Shown: positions 1 to 9,662 of the stretch, one piece after another
Layout of the letters: each line of letters begins with the position of its first letter
How positions within the stretch are numbered: the first letter of the stretch is position 1
Origin: Sternotherus odoratus
Taxonomy: Eukaryota; Chordata; Testudines; Kinosternidae
Direction of reading: 5' to 3'
DNA: 64,000 bases
NCBI GenBank assembly: GCA_032164245.1
Contig: JAVMKO010000002.1
Coordinates: 62,281,840 to 62,345,839 of the forward strand
Position numbers and translations under genes: made by a program
The notes under the pieces: model-generated
Database searches by the model: none
Seen by the model: the letters and a program-made list of their open reading frames with translations, nothing else
What the model was told of the DNA's origin: nothing

Positions 1-879
1 TGGAAAGCACCAAGGGACCACTTGAACCAGTGTAGCTTTCCCACCATTGCTAGAATCAGGGGACACGCACCAGTCATAATGGAAAAGTGGGAGGTTTCCC
101 AAAATATTATAATGTAGACAAGGCAGAAAACAACTATGGAAGAGGTCTGATTAGGTTGCTATATGTATAATTACCTTGTGACAATAAGTTCAAGGTCTGA
201 AATCAGATTTTTTTTCTTTTCTTTTTAGGACATGAAAGCAATATCAGGGCTCTTTAAATAACCGTAGGCAGTTATATTAATCTGCTTGTTTGTTTACAAG
301 GCTACAGCACCTTTAAAAATAGAAGCATAAATGACAGATGTGGATTTCAAGCAACCCAGTAGTGATGGTAAAAACTGTAAATCAAAGCTCAGTGCTTCCA
401 ATACCCATTGTGGTAGAAGTTGCTCTTATATGTATACCCCATGCCAACGAACATATTGTAAGCCTTCTTTTTAAGTCTAGTGTTCCCTGCAACATGTGCT
501 ATAGCTGGTTTATTTTCGGACTTGCTTACTCCAAAGAAATGTTCCAGCAACAGTACTGTACCCTGCTTACACTAGACAGCCCTAGTACTGTCATCACCAG
601 TGGGTGGTACCAGCAGCAGTTGAACAGTGAAGTATTTCCTGAAGTGCAGATAGACAGAGGCCCAAGACAGCAGGGAAGAAGACACACCAGCTGTTTCAGC
701 ACACAAGGGAATTATGGATGTTAACTGGCTGCTGAGGTCACACCAGTTAATGTTCAAACAGCTGTGCACTTTATCCACTGATTCTTTTCTTACACCGTCT
801 CTCTGTTTGAATGAGAAAATCTAGCCACAAATAAAAGCCTTTGCAGGAAACTGACTTCAAACTCAAAATAATCCCAACT
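1..879. other. single-copy sequence left of the CpG island
   Basis: No recognisable repeat or exon. A pyrimidine tract ending in AG near 205-229 resembles a splice acceptor, but the frame after it closes within about 12 codons, so I do not call an exon. The short frames here show no protein-family motif. Confidence 0.4.
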
Positions 880-2230
880 ACTCCTTAGCTCAAGGCGGGG
901 AAAGGGGTTTCCCTCTCCAGCGGGGCCCTCGACGCACAAAGCATGGCACTAGTAGCTCAAGTCCTGGAACACACAGAGGAAAACTACTTCAGTGCTGCGG
1001 CCGCCTTCACTCGTTTAGCTGACTCACGGGCTCTGCTTCCTAGCTGTTAAGGGGACTTCCCCCAGAACAGACCGGTTTGAAGAAGTGATCTTTGAAGCCT
1101 GAGATTAGCCGAAAACCTCCCTTCCGCCCATCCCCTCCTCCAGACCAAGCGCGAGGACTGGACGTGCTCGACCCGCTCTGCAAACTGAGCGCGCATCTCA
1201 AAATAGGGACGACAGACACAGCCGCGTGCCCAGTGGGACTGTGCAGCGCGCAGGGCCGGACGGGCAGCTGCCCGGCGGAGGTCGAGGGGCGAGAGAGGAG
1301 GCGCAGACGCCACATACTTCGCCTGCTCCGGGGCCCCCCGCTCCCTGCACGACGGTGAAGGGAGCAGAGCGCTGCGCGCTGCAGGAGGGGGTGAGGGGGA
1401 AGCCGCCCCACGCGCCGGCGGTGACCCAGCCGCGGTACTTCCTGCCCGGCGCGCTCCGTGCCTCGGCCGCCTCTTGACAGCTCAGCGCAACTCACGTGCC
1501 TCGCAGTCCGGTCCCTGCCCGCGCTGCCTGGGGCGCCGCAACCACGGAACGGCGCGTTCTGCCCGGCGCCCCCGCCTCAGCCCCACCTTCCCGCGGGGCG
1601 AGCGGTCCGGGGACTCCCTCCACCCCGCGCCCCGCTAGCGTGGCAGCGCCGCTCCCCTGCACAGCCCAGGGCGGCGTCCACCCGGGTCCCTGGCTCCCGG
1701 CCCGCAAGGGGTTAAATCTGGGCGGGAGTCCGCACGGCAGCCTCGGTGGAGGCGAGGAGCAGCGGCTCTGGGCAATAGCAACTTCTGCCCGCCCCGGCGC
1801 CCATACGGCTTTAAATGCACTTGACTCGCCTCACCTGCCTGCTCGTGGGCCGCCGCCGCCGCCGCTTTCCCTCTCCCTGGCCGCTGACAGCTGGGCTTTG
1901 TTGTCTCCTCCCACCCCCTGCGCCTCGCCAGCCGCTCCACCCCGAGAGCCACGTGAACCAACCGGGCAAGCCCCCGGCTGCCGCTGGGCTCCGGCTCGCT
2001 CCGGGGATGGGAGGGGAGCGGCGCGCGGGGGAGACGCGCCCCGCCTGGCGAGGCGGTGGCGGGGAGGAGGAGTGTGCGTGCCGGCGAGTGGCGGAGGAAT
2101 GGCTTTGTCACAGCTGTGAGCACCCGCCCGCCCTGCCTGATCGCCCTGCCCGTTCTCGGCGAGGGGGGAGCCTGAGGTTTGCTTTTCCTCCGTGACGCTG
2201 GCCCCTGGGTCGCTCAGGTTGCGGGACAAG
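880..2230. promoter_or_regulatory. CpG island, probable promoter/first-exon region
   Basis: The sequence changes abruptly from AT-rich to very GC- and CpG-rich for about 1.3 kb, the classic signature of an unmethylated vertebrate promoter. It holds a GCC repeat (about 1849-1865) and two CACGTG E-boxes (1493-1498 and 1950-1955). Two good 5' splice sites are on the minus strand: CAG|GTGAGG, with the exon ending at 1835, and CAC|GTGAGT, with the exon ending at 1496. If either is used, the gene is transcribed right to left and its body lies beyond the left edge. A TTTAAA at 1810-1815 could be TATA-like. The long frames here are rich in P, R, G and A on both strands, as expected by chance at this GC content, so no protein is called. 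The island is not flanked by TIRs or target duplications, unlike the GC-rich mobile elements elsewhere in the window. Confidence 0.75.
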
Positions 2231-2548
2231 GCCTGGATGTTAATGCAGCTAAATGGGAACTTCTCAGCCCTGGTAGCTCGAGAAAGCCGGGGAAAATGGG
2301 CACCTAGCTCCCAACCCCCCTTCTACCAACACAACACAGGGGACTGATCCATTTTCATTGATAGGAAAAACACCCCCAAATGAACCCTTGCCAGCCACCC
2401 TTCCACACAGAGCGGCCCTATTTCCCTTCCCTCTTTATTATTGACCTGTAGCACCAAGCTTAAGCTTAAGCACTTTACAGTGAGAAGACCAGGTCCCTAA
2501 CCCCCAGGATTTTATCAATCTAGGTAAAATGTACCACCTAAGGACAGG

Positions 2549-2942
2549 TTTAAGATTAGCAGCCCTGTTAGTCTGTATCCCTAAATAAAACAAGGAAGAC
2601 TTGTAGCACCTTAGAGACTAACTAGTTTATTTCAGCATAAGCTTTTGTAGGCTATAGCCCACTTCATCCGATGCATAGAATGGAACAGAAGTAAGATGTA
2701 AGAAGTACATTTTCCATTCTATGGTATTTTCTTCTCCTGCCGACAATGGCCCATCCAAAGTAAACAGCCTCTTAGAATTGATATGCTAATGTGCAACCTT
2801 TTTTCTTTCTTTCTGTGTATATAAATACATCTTACTTCTGTTCCATTCTATGCATCCGATGAAGTGGGCTATAGCCCACGAAAACTTATGCTGAAATAAA
2901 CTGGTTAGTCTCTAAGGTACTACAAGTCTTCCTTGTCTTATT
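2549..2942. mobile_element. Penelope-like terminal repeat, snap-back insertion
   Basis: A perfect 14-bp target duplication (cacctaaggacagg, 2535-2548 and 2943-2956) brackets the insertion. The left arm (2549 to about 2698) is the PLE terminal repeat in minus orientation. The right arm (about 2826-2942) is the same repeat in plus orientation, and about 130 bp lie between them. The right arm holds a hammerhead-like core: CCGATGA at 2856-2862, one extra A, stem GTGGGC/GCCCAC (2864-2869 with 2874-2879) and GAAA at 2880-2883. Family assignment comes from the related copy at 38.5-39.6 kb, which carries a GIY-YIG remnant. Confidence 0.75.
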
Positions 2943-2956
2943 CACCTAAGGACAGG

Positions 2957-3992
2957 ATCCTGCAAAGAGTGATGCTCAAAAATCAAGTTACTTCTGCACA
3001 GAGTCCCATTGTTGGCATTCCTCCAGGGGAGACAGGCCCCTCCATAGATGGAGAGAATATCTCCCTGGTCTCGAAGTGCTAGGTAACTACTCCGCTATAC
3101 TTCTAGGCATGGCTGTTTGTAGGATGAGGCCCTATTATCTTTCCTTTGTTTTCTCCCTGAAGTTGCATACTGCACAATAACTATTGATGTACCCTTTAGC
3201 TCTTGCTCTACCACGGGCACAGGTTAAGACCCAAATAGGGGAAGGAGTTTGTTTTTTCTATAAAAATCTTTGAAATAACACTTGTGGGGGGGGGTTCAAA
3301 ATCATCCAGCCTGTTCCCAAGAAATGAGATTCCCTTATGAAGCTGTCATCACCGTGTCTTTAAGACATTGCTTCACAGATGGATCATTAGTGAAGTTCTG
3401 CCCACATAGAATCTAGCATTTTATGTCTTTTGGTTTTAAGCTCTCATGTCCTTATAAACATAAATTAAACACTGAGGATAGGTGATCTCTTCTGTACATT
3501 TATTTATTTCCCCCTTAGTTTTCTTGTCTTTGTAAGGCAACAAACAACACTACAAGTAAGGGTTTGCAGTGGGGAAAAAATACTGATAGAATTAGTCATG
3601 CCCCATTACCTGGTAGTTCCCTCTCTGTGCCCACTCCTCTTTCATAACTACTGTTGTCCTTTTTCCTCTTTTCCCTTTCCCTGGAAGTTCACTTTGTGCT
3701 TGGGTTATAACTAGATGAAATGGGATGAAATTAAGAAAATATATATATAAGAAAAAATTCCTGCCAGTGAGATCCAGAAGACTATGGAATAATATCCTGA
3801 AGTTATGGTAGCCCCATTGCTTGACTCATTTAAAACTAGACTGGAAAAAGCACTAGAAATATTATAGAGAATAATACAGATAATAATACTGCTATAGAAC
3901 AGTCCTGTATTGAGAGGAGGATGGACTGTATGACCACATTAGTCTTATATAATAACCAGTCAATATCTATTATCTGTAATATCTCATCACAC
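2957..3992. other. single-copy AT-rich stretch
   Basis: I see no exon or clearly assignable repeat. There are short homopolymer runs and a small TA run near 3740. Confidence 0.35.
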
Positions 3993-3995
3993 TGA

Positions 3996-4712
3996 GGGCT
4001 TGGCTACCCTTGCAGATGTAGAGCATTTTGGGTTAAACCAGCCTTCGGAGAGTGCACTAGGGAAAGCGCTGCAGTCTGTCCACACTGACAGCTGCAAGTG
4101 CACTGGTGTAGCCGCGTTTGCAGCACTTGCAGCTGCATTGAGAGCAGTGCATTATGGGCAGCTATACTATCATTCAGGTGGCTGCAACATACTTTTCAAA
4201 TGCGAGGGGTGGGATGGAGTGTGACAGGGAGTGTGTTGTCTGTATGTGGAGGGAGAGAGAGTGGGTTTTTGGGGTGCTGAGAGTGTGTCAGCATACAGTC
4301 TTGTAAGTTCAGACCTTCCCTCCTGCCACTCACTCACTCAAAGCAAACAGTAAATGTTTGCTTTTTCTCGGAGCAGATAAACAACCATTATCTGAGCTTT
4401 GAAAGGGAACTTCCGCATTCCTGCAGCGTATTTCATAACAATGCGATGAGTGGCCACTTGGCTTAAGGGGATTATGGGATGTTTCCAGAGGTCAATAAGA
4501 GCGCAGTAAGGTAAATCCTCATTCACACTGACGCTGGGGCGTCTCAGCCAATATGCAACAGACATTATCCCTCTCGCGGGGGGGTGGAATACCAGGAGCA
4601 CTCTAGCCAGGGAGTCAGAGTGCTCTGTTTGCCTTCCCAGTGTGGACAGGGAGTGAGGTAAAGCGCTCTGGGCACCTTTATTGCGGTATAACATGCAAGC
4701 GTAGCCAAGCCC
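3996..4712. mobile_element. non-autonomous DNA transposon, about 0.7 kb, family X
   Basis: The ends are inverted repeats: agggcttggctac on the left, and on the right its complement with one or two changes (gtagccaagccct). The interior shares blocks with the element at 34585-35249, including the phrase gtgcattatgggcagctat. No transposase frame is visible. The right-hand TSD is unclear (TGA on the left, TCA on the right), while the related copy shows a clean TGA. The superfamily is undecided; a 3-bp TNA duplication would fit PIF/Harbinger. Confidence 0.6.
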
Positions 4713-4789
4713 TCATGAATAAGCATATTAGCTGCCTTTTCCCACTAAAATGATCACCAGTGAAATAATTAAGTGTTGACATTCAAATT

Positions 4790-4900
4790 TAAGATTAGCA
4801 ACCCTGTTAGTCTGAATCCGTAAATAAGATGAGGAAGACTTTGTAGCACCTTAGAGACTAACCAGTTGATTTCAGCATAAGCTTTCGTGGGCTATAGGTG
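4790..4900 (-). mobile_element. Penelope-like terminal fragment
   Basis: A truncated minus-strand copy of the PLE terminal repeat that breaks off inside the hairpin. It is flanked by a 13-bp target duplication (tgacattcaaatt, 4777-4789 and 4901-4913). The GTGGG stem is only half present, so no ribozyme-like fold can form. Confidence 0.7.
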
Positions 4901-5099
4901 TGACATTCAAATTGTTATACTTAGGTATCAGAGTTAATACCCTATTGAGATGAATGAGGGTAGTTCACACCACTCAGAGTTACTGTTTCAGCTTGTTTGA
5001 CTGCAGATTTAGGGTATGTCTTTACTTGGAGTTGGGGATGTAATTCCCACCTGAGAAGATATAACCACACTAGCTCTAATTCCTTCTGCAAAGGCAGGT

Positions 5100-5196
5100 C
5101 CCCATTGGACAGAAGGTCCTATTATAGGAGCCCATATAAGAATAACACCTAAAAATTGGGACTGTCCCTATAAAATCGGGACATCTGGTCACCCCA
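5100..5196. mobile_element. hAT-type MITE fragment (ctggtcaccc family)
   Basis: The right end resembles the termini of the intact elements at 30014-30123 and 35501-36250, including gggactgtccctataaaatcg and atctggtcaccc. The left terminus is absent or decayed, and no target duplication could be matched. Confidence 0.5.
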
Positions 5197-5204
5197 TGTC
5201 CATT

Positions 5205-6599
5205 TGCTGGATCAGAGAGAAGGCCTTGAGTTAATATAAACCCAGCCTTTTTATATGAAAACCATTTTTTGTCTGTTGCTTTCTGCAAAGCCAAGATTGA
5301 CCTAGTATATGCAAGCCTCCCCAATGGATGATACATCTCAGGAGGTGTTTACAACTAAAGTGATTCACCTTACACACACACCTCCCCCAATACATACACA
5401 CACTGTTTTTGGTTCCTGGAGGAACTGTTATAACCTTCCCCATCCCCCCCTCCCTCCCTGAGTTCCATGCAATCCCTGGCCCAAAACAATACATAAATTT
5501 GATACAATTGGGTCACCAAAGATGTCTGCAAACCACCCATATTCTTGAAACAGCCTTCCATCCATATCTTCCCTCAGATGACTTGTTCCATGAGACTACT
5601 CTGTGCTAATAACTATATGGCACACACAACTCAGGTGTCCAACATTTGTATTATTTTGAGACTTTGTTCCACTTTTCATATGGATGTTATAATGAGTGTA
5701 AATAATCATGTAATTCTATGACTAACTAACATCGTTAATTAATTATGTTTCTGCTCAGCAAGTTAGAGAAGCTTCCACCCCTCTGATGTACAAATCTCTA
5801 ACTTGTTGAACAGGAACATGTCAAATTAGCTATGTTAGTTTGATTTGATTTTGCTTATGGAGTTAGCCTTGCAAAAACAAACAATACAGCAATAGGAAAA
5901 AGCCTATAACTGCTCAAACATCTCAACAGGTAATTTATAGTTATAGGCTAGTCCTGGTTTTGGGAACTGAACAGACTAACTAGAACTGGGAAAATACTGC
6001 ACAAAATTATTCTCCAGTGAACATTAGTTTGAAATTTTTAGTGAATTTATTTTAACTGTGCTCATTCCCCTTTTGTATCCTTTCCAAGAATACATTAGCA
6101 AATGAGTTTACTGGGAAGAATGTTCATGGAAACTTTTCAGAAGGCAAAATCTAAATTTATAAATGGAGGTGTGAGGGAGGGCAATAAGAGCAAATCCTAA
6201 GTGAGGATAAGAATCTTTGGGGGATTGGTACTACTTGTTACTCTTGGGCGATTTTTTAAAATTTCTCAACAGTTAACATACTGTTATCAAAGGGGAAATA
6301 CAAATAAAACAAAGCTAAAGCGAACATAACCAGGATTCCAGGTACAACAGTAGAAAAGGGGAGCAGCCAAATAAATTCTTAACAAAACTGATATTTAGGA
6401 TCACAGGTTCTTAGTTTTAAAAATCCATGAAAAACTGCCAGATTTATTCCCACTTTGTCACCTCACATGCTAGGGACAATAACTGTGTTCTCCCTGTACT
6501 TCCTCCCTAAAAAAGAGTCTTATCACCTCTGCAAGCCTCATTTAGAAGACCTGAAAGTAACAGGTGATATTTATATATGTGCTTTTCGATGGTACTCAT
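5205..6599. other. single-copy AT-rich stretch
   Basis: No exon, RNA gene or clear repeat recognised. There is a C-rich run near 5445. Confidence 0.35.
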
Positions 6600-6965
6600 C
6601 ATGATTTTCTGCAGAACTGGCTAAGCAGCAGTTCTGCAGAAAAGGACCTGAGGATTACAGTGGACGAGAAGCTGGATACGAGTCAGCAGTGTGTCCTCAT
6701 TGCCAAGAAGGCAAATGGCATATTGGGCTGTATTAGTAGGATCATTGCCAGCAGATCGAGGGAAGTGATTATTCCCCTCTATTCGGCACTGGTGAGGCCA
6801 CACCTGGAGTATTGTGTCCAGTTTTGGTCCCCCAGCTACAGAAGGGATGTGGACAAATTGGAGAGAGCCCAGTGGAGGACAACAGAAATGATTATGGGAC
6901 TGGAGCACATTACTTTTGAGGAGAGGCTGAGGGAACTGGGGTTATTTAGTCTGCAGAAGAGAAGA

Positions 6966-7490
6966 GGAAAGATTAAAAAGGCTAGGACTTTTCAGTCTGG
7001 AAAAGAGGAGACAAAGTGGGGATATGATAGAGATATAAAATATGAGTGGTGTGGAGAAAGTGAATAAGGAAAAGTTATTTACTTGTTCCCATAATATAAG
7101 AACTAGGGGCCACCAAATTAAATTAATGAACAGCAGGTTTAAAACAAATAAAAGGAAGTTCTTCTTCACACAGCACACAGTCAACCTGTGGAACTCCTTG
7201 GTTGAGGAGGTTGTGAAGGTTAGGACTATAACAGGATTTAAAAGAAAACTGGATAAATTCATGGTGGTGAAGTTCATTAATGACTATTAGCCAGGATGGA
7301 CAAGGAATGTGTCCCTAGCCTCTGTTTGTCAGAGGGAGGTGATGGATGGCAGAAGAGAGATCACTCAATCATTACCTGTTAGGCTCGCTCACTCTGGGGC
7401 ACCTGGCATTGGCCACTGTTGGTGGACAGGATACTGGGCTGGATGGGATCTTTGGTCTGACCCAGTACGGCCGTTCTTATGTTCTTATGA
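6966..7490 (+). mobile_element. CR1 LINE 3' end (subfamily A) nested in CR1-B
   Basis: The segment encodes CR1 ORF2 C-terminal motifs (NIRTRGHQIKLMNSRFK, RKFFFTQHTVNLWNSLVEE, ITGFKRKLDKFM) and then the typical 3' region, ending in two ttcttatg octamers. It is 5'-truncated. It sits precisely between the two halves of CR1-B, so it integrated after CR1-B. No long target duplication is visible, as is usual for CR1. A related tail occurs at 22052-22245. Confidence 0.8.
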
Positions 7491-7655
7491 GTGAGGGGGG
7501 ATTTGATGGCAGCCTTCAACTACCTGAAGAAGGGTTCCAAAGAGGATGGAGCTAGGCTGTTCTCAGTGGTGGTAGCTGACAGAAGAAGAAGCAATGGTCG
7601 CAAGATATAGTGGAGGAGGTTTAGACTGGATATTAGGAAACACTGTCACTAGGAG

Positions 7656-7878
7656 TAGCAAAGTCCTGTGGCACCTTAAAGACTAACTATAAAGTTTTGA
7701 AGCATAAGCTTTCGTGGGCTAATACCCACTTCGTCGGATGCAACCACTGCTTGCATCCGACGAAGTGGGTATTAGCCCACGAAAGCTTATGCTTCAAAAC
7801 TTTATAGTTAGTCTTTAAGGTGCCACAGGACTTTGTTACCTCTGCTATTCCAGACTAACACGGCTACCTCTCTGATTC
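7656..7878. mobile_element. Penelope-like snap-back insertion with perfect 85-bp inverted repeat
   Basis: A 13-bp target duplication (ctgtcactaggag, 7643-7655 and 7879-7891) flanks it. The arms 7659-7743 and 7751-7835 are exact reverse complements separated by 7 bases. A 43-bp single-copy tail then carries the PLE terminus (agactaacacggctacc). Each arm contains the hammerhead-like core; on the plus strand this is CCGACGA at 7757-7763, stem 7765-7770 with 7775-7780, and GAAA at 7781-7784. It interrupts the 3' part of CR1-B. The lack of mismatches suggests recent insertion or arm-to-arm conversion. Confidence 0.85.
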
Positions 7879-8063
7879 CTGTCACTAGGAGGGTGGTGAA
7901 GCACTGGAGTGGTTTACCTAGGGAGGTGGTGGAATTTCCATCCATAGAGGTTTTTAAGGCCTGTCTTGACAAATCTCCCTGGCTGAGTTGATTTTGTTGG
8001 TGATGGGTTGGAGTAGATGATGTCCTGAGGTCTCTTCCAACCTTAGTATTCTATGATTCTATG

Positions 8064-8130
8064 GTAGTATTTGAGTTCCTCAGATACATCAGTGAGTTTA
8101 TCCTCACAACTTGCCTATGAGATAGGGAGA
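8064..8130 (-). repeat. MIR/L2-like fragment
   Basis: The segment resembles the start of the copies at 22432-22560 and 62330-62495 (tagtat.tgagt.cctca.ata followed by tttatcctcacaac). Confidence 0.4.
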
Positions 8131-8134
8131 TATC

Positions 8135-8758
8135 AAGTGCAACCTTCACAAATTGGAGAACTGGTCTGAAAGCCACATGATTAAATTAAATAAAGACAAG
8201 TGCAAAGTACTACATTACAAAGGGGGAAAAATATCAAAAACACAACTACAAAATAGAGAATAAGCTAGACTAAAAAGCTAGACTGCAAAAAAGGATCTGG
8301 GGGGTTATAGTGGATAATGAATTGAATATGAATCAACAATGTGACGCTGTTGCAAAAGAGACTAATATTATTCTGAGGTGTATAAACAGGAATGTTGTAT
8401 GTAAAACATGGGAGGTAATTGTTCCACACTACTCAGCACTGATGAGGCCTCAGTTGGAGTACTGTGTCCAGTTTTGGACTTTAAGAAAGATGTGGACAAA
8501 CTGGAAAGAGTCCATAGGAGAGCAACAAAAGTGATAAAAGGTATAGAAAAACTGACCCAAGGAGGAAAGGTTAAAAAACAGGTCCTGTTTAGTCTGGAGA
8601 AAAGAAGACTGAGGGGGGAGCTGATAGTCTTCAAATATGTAAGGACTATTATAAAGAGGATGGTGGTCAGTTGTTCTCCATGTCCACTGTAAGTAGCACA
8701 AAAAGTAACTGGCTTAATCTTCAGCAAGGGAGTTTTAGGTTAGATATTAGAATATTTT
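8135..8758 (+). mobile_element. CR1 LINE ORF2 C-terminal fragment
   Basis: Three frames together encode CR1 ORF2 C-terminal motifs: NELNMNQQCDAVAKETN, LMRPQLEYCVQFW, DVDKLERVHRRATKVIKG, LFSLEKRRLRGELIVFKY and QGSFRLDIR. The 5' part (LVNWSES-like through KDKCKVLHYKG) is older and frameshifted. The copy lacks a recognisable 3' octamer tail. It lies about 70 bp after CR1-B in the same orientation but repeats the same ORF2 region, so it is an independent insertion. Confidence 0.8.
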
Positions 8759-8796
8759 GGATAACAGCCAGACATATTACATATATTATGAGCTGG

Positions 8797-9660
8797 AATG
8801 TTAGAACCTTATTCACTCCAGGCCAGACTGTGCTAGTAGCAGGAGGGAATAAGAAAGTTACATATTTATGTTTCTGCCACACAAAGCACACACTAGCTGG
8901 GCACAAGAGAGTTCACAGTTTAAAATTATTCTTTCCTTTATTCTGGAAATTCAAGTGGACAAGTGAAGCATAAGGATTCTGTTGCTTTGGCAGACAGCAA
9001 GAGAACAGGTACTTCAATGAAGAGCTGGAAACGGATGTCTGAGCAGATTGTCATAGCAAAATTTACTACGGCCTACAGTAAACTATGCACACCTGTGATT
9101 GGCTATTATGCACCAATAGAAGAAGCAGAAGAGGAAGAGGACAGTTTTCATCAGCAGCTGGATAGCACTGTAGACAAGATTCATGATCACGATATGATTT
9201 TGACAATGGGAGATACAGATGCAAGGTTGGTAGTGGACATGGTAAGCTAATGAATAGTGTTGGACCACACAGCACTGGGGCAGCAAATAATAATGTGGAA
9301 AGGTGATGAACTTGTTAGATGCACAAAGTGATATTTGGTTTCCTCACAAAAACCTGCCAAATGTTATATGGAACTCACCAGATGGCCAAACCATAACTAG
9401 ATTGACCGTATTATTATCAGTAAAAGACATAGATAGTCACTGTTGGATGCTGGAGTCTATAGACTCCAAGTGTGGTGTGAACTACTAATGGGAAAGATTA
9501 GGATTAAGTTAAAGTCCAAAAAGAAGATGGGTGGAACTGGAGCCAAATTTGATCTCGATAAGTTACAGGATAGCTCTGTGAGGGAAGCATACAAGATGAC
9601 ACTTGGAGAGCATTTCAGGACATTAAAATGCAATGATAAAGAAATCTCACTCCAGATAGT
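8797..9660 (+). pseudogene. degenerate non-LTR retrotransposon endonuclease (RTE/BovB-like)
   Basis: Scattered frames match the apurinic-type (EEP) endonuclease of RTE-like LINEs. In order these are: WNVRTLF (about 8799-8819), the segment ending GYYAPIEEAEEEEDSFHQQLD (about 9100-9165), the catalytic-type block DMILTMGDTDAR where family members have MGDFNAK (about 9193-9228), FPHKNLPNVIWNSPDGQT (about 9339-9392), and the post-catalytic KIRIKLKSKKK/KFDLDKLQD/VREAYKM region (about 9495-9600). The block order is conserved but frames shift, and the expected SDH near the domain end is missing. It is a dead relic; no reverse transcriptase follows. The clade is inferred from motif wording; a CR1-like clade is possible. 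Confidence 0.65.
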
Positions 9661-9662
9661 TT

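Larger units (their letters stand above)
6600..8063 (+). mobile_element. CR1 LINE 3' region (subfamily B), split by two insertions
   Basis: The left part encodes the C-terminal part of CR1 ORF2: motifs AEKDLRITVDEKLD, NGILGCISRI, LVRPHLEYCVQFWSP and RLRELGLFSLQKRR (about 6640-6965). The frame stops at 6965 and resumes at 7491 with gtgaggggggatttg, which continues the same CR1 segment (RGDLMAAFNYLK). It ends with the CR1-type tail of attctatg octamers (8050-8063). The 525 bp between is another CR1, and 7656-7878 is a PLE insertion. In life this strand encoded the reverse transcriptase C-terminal region; the frame is now broken. Confidence 0.85.

Noticed and set aside
205..260. Exon after the pyrimidine tract
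   Set aside because: The frame closes quickly and no donor follows.
1496..2123. Open frames of 126-207 codons on both strands in the CpG island
   Set aside because: High GC removes stop codons; the products are P/R/G/A-rich without family motifs, and overlapping frames on both strands look alike.
7659..7835. CRISPR- or attachment-site-like palindrome
   Set aside because: It is a PLE snap-back insertion with TSD in a vertebrate genome.
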